Shown here: piece after piece, positions 33,370 to 40,879 of the stretch
How positions within the stretch are numbered: position 1 is the stretch's first letter
Layout of the letters: each line of letters starts with the position of its first letter
Source: Candidatus Saccharimonadota bacterium
Lineage (GTDB): Bacteria > Patescibacteriota > Saccharimonadia > Saccharimonadales > SZUA-47
NCBI GenBank assembly: GCA_020428465.1
Contig: JAGQMY010000025.1
Span: forward strand, 1-48,762
Length of the DNA: 48,762 bases
Reading direction: 5' to 3'
Translations under genes and position numbers: made by a program
Notes under the pieces: model-generated
Seen by the model: only the letters and a program-made list of their open reading frames with translations
What the model was told of the DNA's origin: nothing
The model's database searches: none

Positions 33370-33444
33370 CAAAAAACCGAGCTCGCATCTGGTGACTCGG
33401 TCTTTAAAAAACAACTCTCAAAACTACACAACAAACATATTATA
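33370..33444 (-). ncRNA. Candidate minus-strand small RNA, about 65 nt
   Basis: Extended -10 TGG-TATAAT at 33444-33439 (minus strand), predicted start near 33432, then a short U-rich stretch and a terminator hairpin ACCGAG-N14-CTCGGT (33401-33376) followed by TTTTTTGTTTTTT. No ORF lies between. It could also be an orphan leader-terminator. Confidence 0.35.
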
Positions 33445-33574
33445 CCATACATTTTTTTAGCGCAAGCAAGATGTTAATTTTATCTATTGTAAAACATACA
33501 ACATGAGAGTTTACATCTGTTATTTTCTAAAAAAAACATATGTTATAATATGTTTTTGAAAACACTTATGCATT

Positions 33575-33603
33575 AAAAAACCGCCCCTTTGTTAGAGCGG
33601 TTT
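33575..33603 (-). terminator. Intrinsic terminator of the MscS-related gene
   Basis: Minus-strand stem AAACCGC/GCGGTTT (33603-33597, 33584-33578) ending in a run of six T (33580-33575), 26 nt after the stop codon at 33629. Confidence 0.75.
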
Positions 33604-33628
33604 AATAAATCTTAATTATTTTTGCTAT

Positions 33629-34297
33629 CTATTTTTTCCAGTTATCGTGTAAATCTTTTAGCATTTTCTGTGCTACATCTCTTCCACCCAGTCCAAAAGC
33701 GAGCCCAAAAGCGAGCATGATGCCAGCAACTACCACTGTAATATTATTAGTTAGTATGCTGAGATCAAGATTGAGCTGAGAAGCTGCTAGTGGTAATCCG
33801 AAAATCAACACTACAACTCGAGCAGAAACAGCCAAAAACTTAGCTGCGTTTACCTTTGCACGTTTCGCTGACTCCATGACCACATCGTGGGCTGCATTGG
33901 CTCCCAAAATGCTAAGTCCTGCAATCAAAGCTGCAGCCAAAAGGTCAGGGATAAATCCGACCAGAGAGCTAAACGTATTTGACAATACTGTTAGTTGTAA
34001 TACATCAACTGCTGCGTTGAAGAACACCAACAATGTAGTCCAATAAACTAGAATATTCACCACCCAATTAATTTCTAGAGACTTAAGTCCCATTGATTTC
34101 GCAAACGATTTAACTGGTCTGCTTGACTCTACGCTGGATACGAGCCTTGTAACCCACTTGCTAAATAACTTTGCTAATATGAACCCCACCAGCACTAAAA
34201 GAAGTGCCACTACGACTCGTGGAGTGTAATCGACGACGCTATTTTTTACGCTGTCGATTGAACTCCGTAGCGAGTCTACGAATGTTGTATCGTTCAC
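33629..34297 (-). CDS. MscS-related conserved TM-helix membrane protein
   Basis: 222 residues with about five membrane helices. VVALLLVLVGFILAKLFSKWVTRLV near the N terminus, and a repeat of similar helix pairs, fits the conserved TM-helix family (CmpX-like); the last hydrophobic segment AFGLAFGLGGRDVAQKML resembles the MscS pore helix TM3. The beta and C-terminal domains of MscS are missing. SD AAGGAGG precedes the ATG at 34297. Role in osmotic or membrane stress is by family only. Single-gene unit with its own terminator. Confidence 0.8.
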   Translation of the reverse strand: MNDTTFVDSLRSSIDSVKNSVVDYTPRVVVALLLVLVGFILAKLFSKWVTRLVSSVESSRPVKSFAKSMGLKSLEINWVVNILVYWTTLLVFFNAAVDVLQLTVLSNTFSSLVGFIPDLLAAALIAGLSILGANAAHDVVMESAKRAKVNAAKFLAVSARVVVLIFGLPLAASQLNLDLSILTNNITVVVAGIMLAFGLAFGLGGRDVAQKMLKDLHDNWKK

Positions 34298-34475
34298 CTG
34301 TCTCCTCCTTGGTTTTAGTCAATATAATTGTATAACCATTTTGAACTAAAACAAAAAATCAAAGATAAAACTGTGGATAACCTTAACTTTTATATCTAAT
34401 CTTCAAAAATATCTAATTATTGTTAGAAAAGAAGATATAAGAAGTTTTAAAATAGCATATAATACAAAAATATGT

Positions 34476-34481
34476 TAAAAT
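34476..34481 (+). promoter_or_regulatory. -10 element of the DAGK-like gene
   Basis: TGT-TAAAAT extended -10 with 6 nt to the ATG at 34488; leaderless. The rest of 34298-34475 is AT-rich with no gene. Confidence 0.5.
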
Positions 34482-34487
34482 ATTTCG

Positions 34488-35456
34488 ATGATTGAGGTTC
34501 CACAGAGAATATTTGTACTTGAGAATCCCGTTGCTAAGAATGGACATATTGGTAACAGGCAACTTCAAGATCTTATTAATTTTACAGGTTTAAAACAAGA
34601 TAGAATTTATACGTCTAGAGATCCAGTAGAAACTGGCGGGGCGCTATCCGAGGAATTAGAACCTACGGATTTGCTATATGTAATAGGTGGTGATGGTACG
34701 GTGAATATGGCCACTGAAGCGCTGATGGACACAAAGGCGATTGTGTTACCTACACGCTCCGGTAATGCTAATGACCTAGCACGGGCATTAAACGGTAATC
34801 TAGCGCCGTGGGAAGTATACCGGGAAGCTTTCACAAACGGAGTGCTAAGAAGTGTAGAAGTTCGACCAATTCAGGTTGATGTCGAAAGATTAGATAATAC
34901 TTTTCATGATAGAAAATACGCAATGAATTACGTGAGTTTCGGATTTGCAGCACTAGCATCTGAATATGTGAATAGACCTTGGGAGCACCAACTTATGTAT
35001 GAGCTTTATAAAGTTCTACCTCCTAAAGTACAAGCGGCAATGAGACTACCTAGAGAAGCTGTACAGTTAGGTAAAGCAGCCAGGGATATTAGTCCTTTTG
35101 AAGTAATAGTAGGAGATCAGCGCCGTGAGGTGGTAGACCTATCTTTTGTGCACTCTTCTAGAATGGCAAAATTAGGTAGATTTCCCCTAGAACATACTGC
35201 TGATTACATGCTCTCATCGATGCTTAGCGAAAAAGGTGTTGGCGCTATGGCGGGGCAGTTTGTCAGAATGATGTTCAAGGCGATGTCAGTAGAACAAACA
35301 GCTGGTGCAGAATTTTGCGTTTCTTCTGGAGCTGACAATCAGCAGTTATTCTACCAAGTAGACGGGGAAGCACATGCGCTACCTAAAACAAGTATTGTAA
35401 GCGTGAGTCTTGCCGATAAATTTATACGAGCATTATCCACGAATATGACTAGCTAA
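34488..35456 (+). CDS. Diacylglycerol-kinase catalytic-domain protein
   Basis: 322 residues. VIGGDGTVNMATEAL (near 65-79) is the DAGK nucleotide-binding motif, followed by LPTRSGNANDLARAL, the second conserved glycine-rich turn. Such enzymes phosphorylate diacylglycerol, sphingosine or undecaprenol-like lipids; some are soluble lipid kinases such as YegS or DgkB. The C-terminal acidic DGEA motif is present (VDGEAHALP). Strongly Arg-rich over Lys, unlike neighbours. Substrate unknown. Confidence 0.85.
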   Translation: MIEVPQRIFVLENPVAKNGHIGNRQLQDLINFTGLKQDRIYTSRDPVETGGALSEELEPTDLLYVIGGDGTVNMATEALMDTKAIVLPTRSGNANDLARALNGNLAPWEVYREAFTNGVLRSVEVRPIQVDVERLDNTFHDRKYAMNYVSFGFAALASEYVNRPWEHQLMYELYKVLPPKVQAAMRLPREAVQLGKAARDISPFEVIVGDQRREVVDLSFVHSSRMAKLGRFPLEHTADYMLSSMLSEKGVGAMAGQFVRMMFKAMSVEQTAGAEFCVSSGADNQQLFYQVDGEAHALPKTSIVSVSLADKFIRALSTNMTS

Positions 35457-35469
35457 TACTGGGTGATTA

Positions 35470-36360
35470 TTATTTTTTCGAAGTTTCGCGAATATTTTTG
35501 TTTAACCAATAAGCTAATCCTGCAATTGCAGCAACCATGAATAAGGCGAACAGTGTCGCATAGCTCTTTGAAGCAGTACTCGCCTGTGGTGACTCGGTGT
35601 TTGCACCTAAAACATTCTCGTTATTGTTTGAAGATTGTTGGGTGTTTTCGTCGCTCGAGCCTGAACCCTGATTGTTATCTATCATACTAGGACTACTCTC
35701 ATCAGAAGTGTTTGTGATTGATGAGCTGTTACTAACAGAATTACTCTGGCTAGAGGAATGTGAAGATGATGAAGCACCGGAGCCAGAGCCAGAACTTGAG
35801 CTACCTGAGCCCGAGCTACTGCCTGAGCCACTGCCTGAAGTAGGTGGAGTTGGTGTAGGTGTCGGTTGAACAGGCGAAGGAGCGGAAATTACAATCGATG
35901 CTCCATATGTACCACCATTCCATATATTGACGCCAGCACTGGCTATCTGTGAATTTGATCCGAAAGCTAATTGAGCCGTCCCTTCGGCTGTAGCTGTGAA
36001 CTGCAGAGTACCAACTAATTGGCTGCCATTTAGTCCTGTACTTCCAGGTGCAATATAACGCGATATTGTTGCTATGCCAGACGCACATGTAGCTGAGATT
36101 GCATTAGCGAACGCACTACTTGCCACATTTACATTAGTGCAATTTAGTTTGGTTGAATCATAGGACATATTAATTGTAACTACAGATACGTTTGTTCCAT
36201 TCTCATAGATTGATACGTTCAAATTATCCCCGGTCGTAACGGAAGTACTGCTTGGTGACATAGAAAGTGTTGCACTGCCAACCGCTGATGTGCTTGCTGT
36301 CATAACAAAAATCGAAGCAATTACTGCCGTAAAATTTAGAAATTTATGTAAAACTCTCAT
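35470..36360 (-). CDS. Membrane-anchored cohesin-domain protein
   Basis: 296 residues. Signal peptide (about 1-28), cohesin domain (about 29-163) with LSMSPSSTSVTTGDNLNVSI, VVTINMSYDSTKL and the final GTAQLAFGSNSQIAS strand, then a 90-residue Pro/Thr and Ser/Gly-rich spacer, and a C-terminal membrane helix (about 266-286) with a basic tail. Cohesins bind dockerins. The gene immediately upstream (1 nt apart) ends in a dockerin. I infer a surface scaffold with one docking site. No LPXTG is seen, so anchoring is by the helix. Confidence 0.85.
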   Translation of the reverse strand: MRVLHKFLNFTAVIASIFVMTASTSAVGSATLSMSPSSTSVTTGDNLNVSIYENGTNVSVVTINMSYDSTKLNCTNVNVASSAFANAISATCASGIATISRYIAPGSTGLNGSQLVGTLQFTATAEGTAQLAFGSNSQIASAGVNIWNGGTYGASIVISAPSPVQPTPTPTPPTSGSGSGSSSGSGSSSSGSGSGASSSSHSSSQSNSVSNSSSITNTSDESSPSMIDNNQGSGSSDENTQQSSNNNENVLGANTESPQASTASKSYATLFALFMVAAIAGLAYWLNKNIRETSKK

Positions 36361-37866
36361 TTAATTACTCCAATTTGTTAAGACTAGTGATAAATCTAAT
36401 GCATCAACAGTTCCACTTGCGTCTAAGTCACCGTCAGCCAAAGTCATTCCTGTCTTACCCCAGTTACTCAATACAATGCTTAGGTCTAACGCATCAACTT
36501 TACCGCTCCCATCAATATCACCTAGTACGACGACTACAACTCCACTGCCGGCAACCTGTATGAGCTGAACGTTGTCTAGGAAGGCGCTTAATCCGGTTCC
36601 TGCAGTAACTACAACCTGTATCCTGACTTGCGCCACATTTGAGCTTGAAGGTACATAATTAAAATTGAGCATCTCAACCCAGACCGAGCCCTCCGAAGGC
36701 TTGGCTTGAGTAGATAAATAATTGCCGTTAATGTCATATTCATCGATGTAAAAGCCGACTTGGCTAGTCCCGTCGACCGATAATACATTAAGATAACTCT
36801 TAACAACGTAGCTGTTAACAGATGAAATAGGGATTAAGTCAAAGAATAAGTGTGAATCTTGATTAGGATTACTCGTGAGCATAATTGAGTTAGTTGGGCT
36901 TGGATATGAACCATTATTGCCGGTGTCAAGAACGACATTACTCGGTGCGTCAGTTGTCCAGCCGGTTTGGCCGTTTTCGAAACTGCCGTTGTTAACAAGA
37001 TTGGTTCCATTTATAAATGCTTCTGTCATGTTTGTATTGACCAAACCTTGTTGTTGAGCATAGGCAGCTATTTGAGCTAAATCAGATGTATTATATTCAT
37101 AATAATCTGGATTTGAACTAGCATTGCCGTTCAAAATGTCGTGAAAAACTAAGACTAATAGGTAGTTATTAGCTTTAGCGCGGTCTATTTGCAATTTAAT
37201 TTGATCGACGCTCACCCCACCGGTTACCTGGACAACATATGGTAGTAAATCACTGTACGGATATGCATTATTATGGTTATTGTTAGCGTAGTCAACAGTG
37301 TCGGCAAAGGGTCGGTGAACAGCATAATATTTTGCAATCTCTGCTAAACTCTGCATATTCCAGTCACCGTACGGGTCAGCAAAGCTTGTCGCATCAATAC
37401 CGTGGGCTGCCAAATCTGCCTTACTCTGTACAAGTTCATTAATTCGCTCAGCATCTGTTAGTACTATACCGGTGTTTTCGTCCGGAGAAACAAGTTCTGA
37501 GTGGTCGATTGTATGTGATCCTATCTCCCAACCATAAGAATTCTTAACTGATAATATTTGATCCCAAGTCATATATGTCTTATCAGTATCAGCTGCGCAT
37601 GTGTTCGGAGCAGTTGTCATGCCTACGCAACCCGTAATGACAAAACTTGTTCCCGTATATCCATAACTTGCAAGTGTAGGAGCTGCCTGACTTAATACAC
37701 TTGAATATCCGTCATCAAAAGTAAACGAAATTTTCGGTACAACTGCGTTAGTTGCAATAGCTTGGGCTTTTATAAAACCAGATAATGATAATGACGCAAT
37801 TAATGCGATTACTGTGAAAAATATCGTAAATTTACTTTGAATTTTATCAAGAATACTTCTCGGCAC
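36361..37866 (-). CDS. Secreted polysaccharide deacetylase with CBM-like domain and dockerin
   Basis: 501 residues, GTG start. Signal peptide (about 1-38); NodB deacetylase domain (about 44-280) with TFDDG (49-53), metal site HTIDH (118-122), DPYG (164-167) and FHD (H242), all catalytic positions retained; a CBM4/9-like beta domain (about 289-435, NLVNNGSFENGQTGW); and a type I dockerin (449-501) of two F-hand repeats, GDIDGSGKVDALDLSIVL and GDLDASGTVDALDLSLVL, with Ca2+ ligands D450, D452, S454, D461 and equivalents. Likely removes acetyl groups from a GlcNAc polymer. Confidence 0.93.
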   Translation of the reverse strand: MPRSILDKIQSKFTIFFTVIALIASLSLSGFIKAQAIATNAVVPKISFTFDDGYSSVLSQAAPTLASYGYTGTSFVITGCVGMTTAPNTCAADTDKTYMTWDQILSVKNSYGWEIGSHTIDHSELVSPDENTGIVLTDAERINELVQSKADLAAHGIDATSFADPYGDWNMQSLAEIAKYYAVHRPFADTVDYANNNHNNAYPYSDLLPYVVQVTGGVSVDQIKLQIDRAKANNYLLVLVFHDILNGNASSNPDYYEYNTSDLAQIAAYAQQQGLVNTNMTEAFINGTNLVNNGSFENGQTGWTTDAPSNVVLDTGNNGSYPSPTNSIMLTSNPNQDSHLFFDLIPISSVNSYVVKSYLNVLSVDGTSQVGFYIDEYDINGNYLSTQAKPSEGSVWVEMLNFNYVPSSSNVAQVRIQVVVTAGTGLSAFLDNVQLIQVAGSGVVVVVLGDIDGSGKVDALDLSIVLSNWGKTGMTLADGDLDASGTVDALDLSLVLTNWSN

Positions 37867-38140
37867 TTAGAAAATAAACCACAATTCTCCCACCTCGTTA
37901 TTGATTAGTAGCCATATTATAAGACATTATTTGAAATAATACAAAGAAAATGTTCAAAGTGCTTATGTTAAAACAATATACTTTACATAATGTCATATAT
38001 AATATAAAATATTTTACAGAAGTAGTGGTTCCTACTTTCTACTCTTAATACAAACGAGAGACAAACGCCACTCGGAGCTAGATTAGAAGGGGAATGTCTA
38101 CTTTAAAAAAGGTAGTTAACGACGACAAAGGAGTCAAGTT
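37867..38140 (+). promoter_or_regulatory. Divergent intergenic region with promoter and structured leader
   Basis: For the plus strand: TTTACA (37982-37987), 17-nt spacer, TAAAAT (38005-38010), predicted start near 38017 and a leader of about 124 nt. AAGTAG (38020-38025) can pair with CTACTT at 38032-38037 or with a second CTACTTT at 38098-38104, so two alternative hairpins are possible. An SD AAAGGAG (38127-38133) is 7 nt before the LPNTG ORF. No clear minus-strand promoter is identified. Confidence 0.5.
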
Positions 38141-38317
38141 ATGTACCAAAACGTTTTGGGAAGTGTTACTCCTGCAGTCGCAGGAATTGCGACACTACCG
38201 AACACCGGTTCTAACAATGTTCTTACAGTTTTATCGCTTGTAAGCATTGCTACCGGAACAGTCATGTTGGCAACAACTGTAGCTCGCTACATTGCCAAGG
38301 TGAGATATAACGCTTAA
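38141..38317 (+). CDS. 58-residue LPXTG microprotein, putative sortase substrate
   Basis: 58 residues, below normal ORF cut-offs. N-terminal 18 residues, then LPNTG (19-23), a hydrophobic segment (about 27-48) and a basic tail ending KVRYNA: a complete C-terminal sorting signal with almost no mature domain and no classical N-terminal signal peptide. Strong SD AAAGGAG with 7-nt spacing makes it a convincing gene. A sortase starts 80 nt downstream. Could be a cell-wall-linked peptide, a pilin-like subunit, or a decoy substrate; not known. Confidence 0.8.
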   Translation: MYQNVLGSVTPAVAGIATLPNTGSNNVLTVLSLVSIATGTVMLATTVARYIAKVRYNA

Positions 38318-38342
38318 GTTTTAGAATTTGGCGTTATTTGGG

Positions 38343-38379
38343 AGGGCGCTTGGCTTTTTAAGAAAGTCCGGCGCCTTTT
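38343..38379 (+). terminator. Possible partial terminator between the LPNTG ORF and sortase
   Basis: A long hairpin (AGGGCGC ... GGCGCCT outer arms with an inner GGCTTT/AAAGTCC pairing) followed by TTTT. It may reduce transcription into the sortase gene. Confidence 0.5.
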
Positions 38380-38397
38380 CTATAGGAATTAAGTTTT

Positions 38398-38991
38398 ATG
38401 AAAAAAATCACTAAGCCTAATAATTTATCAAAGTTGAGTATTGCAGGTATTTTGTTCCTGACTGCAGGGCTAATATTCGCTATCCAACCGTTTCAAAGGT
38501 ATCAAACAGATAAACAGGTGTCTGCAACTCCTTTCCCCGAATCAACTCAAATAATAGCGGCTCCAGAATTTGAGTATATTAGTGGTCGTCCCATACATAT
38601 AACACTGCCATCGATTGGTATTTCGCTTGAAGTTATTGACGGAAGCTACAATAAAAACAATAACAGCTGGACTCTTAGCAAAGATAAAGCTCAGTTTGCT
38701 CTTTTGAGTACTCTTGCGAATAACCTGCAGGGTAACACTTTTATCTACGGGCATAACAACAAATACGTTTTTAGAGATTTACATAAAATTACCGAAGGCG
38801 ACGAAGCAATTGTAACAACTGATAATGGACATGAGTTTGTCTATAAAATGACAGGAGTACACGTAGTTGATCCAACCGATACGTCGATTTTTAAATACAG
38901 TGGTCCACCTATATTAACGGTTCAGACATGCAGCGGTGCTTGGTACGAAAATAGAAGTCTATACACATTCGAATTTGTTGAGGTACGTTAG
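38398..38991 (+). CDS. Sortase family transpeptidase
   Basis: 197 residues. N-terminal membrane anchor (about 11-30), sortase barrel with His in FIYGHNN (H119), catalytic Cys in LTVQTCSG (C178) and Arg in ENRSLYTF (R186). Cleaves LPXTG-type signals between Thr and Gly. The only LPXTG protein in the window is the microprotein just upstream, which is its likely substrate. Class D/E-like by general shape, but the class is not certain. SD-like AGGA at 38384. The GT2 gene starts 3 nt downstream. Confidence 0.92.
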   Translation: MKKITKPNNLSKLSIAGILFLTAGLIFAIQPFQRYQTDKQVSATPFPESTQIIAAPEFEYISGRPIHITLPSIGISLEVIDGSYNKNNNSWTLSKDKAQFALLSTLANNLQGNTFIYGHNNKYVFRDLHKITEGDEAIVTTDNGHEFVYKMTGVHVVDPTDTSIFKYSGPPILTVQTCSGAWYENRSLYTFEFVEVR

Positions 38992-38994
38992 TCT

Positions 38995-40257
38995 ATGGAA
39001 AAGATAATATTTTTCATTTTTATCAGCTTCAGTTTTGTTAATATTATGCATATTTTTGCTTATTTAATTGGTGCAAATTTGTATGATATTTGGCAGTTGA
39101 AATACAACAGTAAAGTCGGTACTAAAATCCGAAAAAGAGTTCGACCGCTTGTAAGTATAATCATACCTGCCCACAACGAAGAAAACGGCATTATCAAAAC
39201 TCTCGAATCAGCATGCAGAAGCAGTGTGAGGAAGCTCCAAATAATAGTTATTGACGATGCATCAAATGACAACACTAAAAAGCTGGTTAGACAATTTATC
39301 GCAAATAATCCTAAAAAACCGGTTGAGTTAACATACCTACGAACTAATAAAGGTAAAGCAGTAGCACTGAATCACGCATTGAAAAATAGAGTTCGTGGTG
39401 AATTCGTGATGACACTTGATGCTGATTCTGAAATAGATAAGTATGCTGTACGCAGAGCTTTAAGATATTTCAATGACCCAAATGTAGCCGGAGTGGCAGC
39501 TAATGTTCGAGTTAAGCCGAGAGGTTCAGCTATCGGGCTACTGCAAATGCTTGAGCATATGGTCGGATATCGTTCGAAAAAATTCTACACAATAACAAAC
39601 AGTGAATTCATAGTTGGGGGTGTTGCTTCAACTTACAGATTCGATGTATTAAAGTATGTGAAATTTTATGATATCGACACTCAGACTGAAGATATTGGTC
39701 TAAGCATGAAAATAGCTTCTTTGGGTAATAAAGCACATCGACTTATATACGCGTCTGATGTTCTTGCATTTACGGAGGGAGTTCCAAATACTAAAGCCTT
39801 GTTTAAGCAAAGATTCCGCTGGAAATTGGGTATGATACAGAATCTAATTAAATACCGAAGATATCTATCCAGTTCAAACAATAAGTATAGTCGAAGCCTT
39901 ACTTTTTATAGGTATCCAATGGCCTTTTTTAGCGAATTAATGCTGCTATTCGAGCCATTAGTTCTTATATACGTAATATTTCTAACCATTAAATTCATGG
40001 AACCAGGATTCTTTATTGGTGCTTATGTCACGATAAATCTGTATCTTGCAATGGTTGTAATGCACGACGAGCATCTCAATTTTCGCAAAAGAATAGCTAC
40101 AGCGCTATATCTACCTGTATCTTATTTTGTGTTTTATCTAATGAACGCTGTTCAGTTTGTTGCTATAGTTAGGTGTTTAATTGATCCGAAAAGATTGACA
40201 TTGCGTAAAAATATCAGCAGCACATGGACTTCACCGGAACGCGCAAACTCCGTTTAG
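38995..40257 (+). CDS. Processive GT2 polysaccharide synthase (PgaC/IcaA/HasA-like)
   Basis: 420 residues. N-terminal helix (about 4-28), GT-A domain with VIDDAS (D87, D88), TLDADS (D142-D144), TEDIG (231-233) and KQRFRWKLG (QxxRW, 272-276), then three C-terminal helices. The TED and QRFRW signatures mark membrane-embedded processive synthases that make and export polymers such as poly-N-acetylglucosamine, chitin or hyaluronan. No PilZ or other regulatory domain. The deacetylase at 36361 would suit a GlcNAc product; the exact sugar is inferred, not shown. Confidence 0.88.
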   Translation: MEKIIFFIFISFSFVNIMHIFAYLIGANLYDIWQLKYNSKVGTKIRKRVRPLVSIIIPAHNEENGIIKTLESACRSSVRKLQIIVIDDASNDNTKKLVRQFIANNPKKPVELTYLRTNKGKAVALNHALKNRVRGEFVMTLDADSEIDKYAVRRALRYFNDPNVAGVAANVRVKPRGSAIGLLQMLEHMVGYRSKKFYTITNSEFIVGGVASTYRFDVLKYVKFYDIDTQTEDIGLSMKIASLGNKAHRLIYASDVLAFTEGVPNTKALFKQRFRWKLGMIQNLIKYRRYLSSSNNKYSRSLTFYRYPMAFFSELMLLFEPLVLIYVIFLTIKFMEPGFFIGAYVTINLYLAMVVMHDEHLNFRKRIATALYLPVSYFVFYLMNAVQFVAIVRCLIDPKRLTLRKNISSTWTSPERANSV

Positions 40258-40271
40258 TATCTTTATATTGC

Positions 40272-40277
40272 TATAAT
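40272..40277 (+). promoter_or_regulatory. -10 element of the 40284 gene
   Basis: TGC-TATAAT extended -10, 6 nt before a GTG start. Leaderless GTG initiation. Confidence 0.5.
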
Positions 40278-40283
40278 TGAACC

Positions 40284-40850
40284 GTGTCTAAGCATAACCG
40301 ACTAACTTCTGCTAAAGGATTCAGAAAATTCCTAACATTATTAGCTATTTTGGTTGCATACGGAGTATTTGTGGTGCTGAAATTTGGTCTCAAAGACGGT
40401 ATAAGTGCGACACTACTCACATGGGCATTTTTCGTAACCTGTACGCCTATTGCTGATGCTGGATTTATTGTAGACTTCCCAGTGCGCGTTGTTGTCGGCT
40501 TTAAAATGATTTATTCAGAAATTATCGTTTGGGTTGTGGCGGGGCTAATAATTTTCGGTAGTTTAGCTTTTAATGAAGCCTTATTCGACAAACTTCACCT
40601 ATTCAGGGTTTTCAAAACAATTTTGCTTAATCCATGGCCTCTTTGGAGCATTATTCTAATATCTTGTGCTGGTACGTTTATTTCTCTACATATTGGCGAT
40701 CAAATATATAATCTAGTTCAAGATTTTCGCGACAAAAAACGAATTAAAAAACTACGACTAAAAAGGATTGGGATAGAGGGTGTATTGTTTGTGTTGATAG
40801 TCGGCTGGTATTTTATACTGTTAAACCTTACTGGAATAAAGATTGGCTAA
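40284..40850 (+). CDS. Small multi-span membrane protein, unknown function
   Basis: 188 residues with about five membrane helices and a basic cytosolic loop (DKKRIKKLRLKRI) before the last one. No family recognised. It lies between the GT2 synthase and the CapA-like gene with its own leaderless promoter, so a role in polymer export or envelope assembly is possible but not evidenced. Confidence 0.7.
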   Translation: MSKHNRLTSAKGFRKFLTLLAILVAYGVFVVLKFGLKDGISATLLTWAFFVTCTPIADAGFIVDFPVRVVVGFKMIYSEIIVWVVAGLIIFGSLAFNEALFDKLHLFRVFKTILLNPWPLWSIILISCAGTFISLHIGDQIYNLVQDFRDKKRIKKLRLKRIGIEGVLFVLIVGWYFILLNLTGIKIG

Positions 40851-40879
40851 TTCATAATATTTAAGTGTAAAATGAAGTC

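Noticed and set aside
35672-35869. Plus-strand ORF rich in Glu/Leu/Pro opposite the cohesin gene
   Set aside because: It is the complement of the Ser/Gly-rich linker; the low-complexity composition is a by-product.
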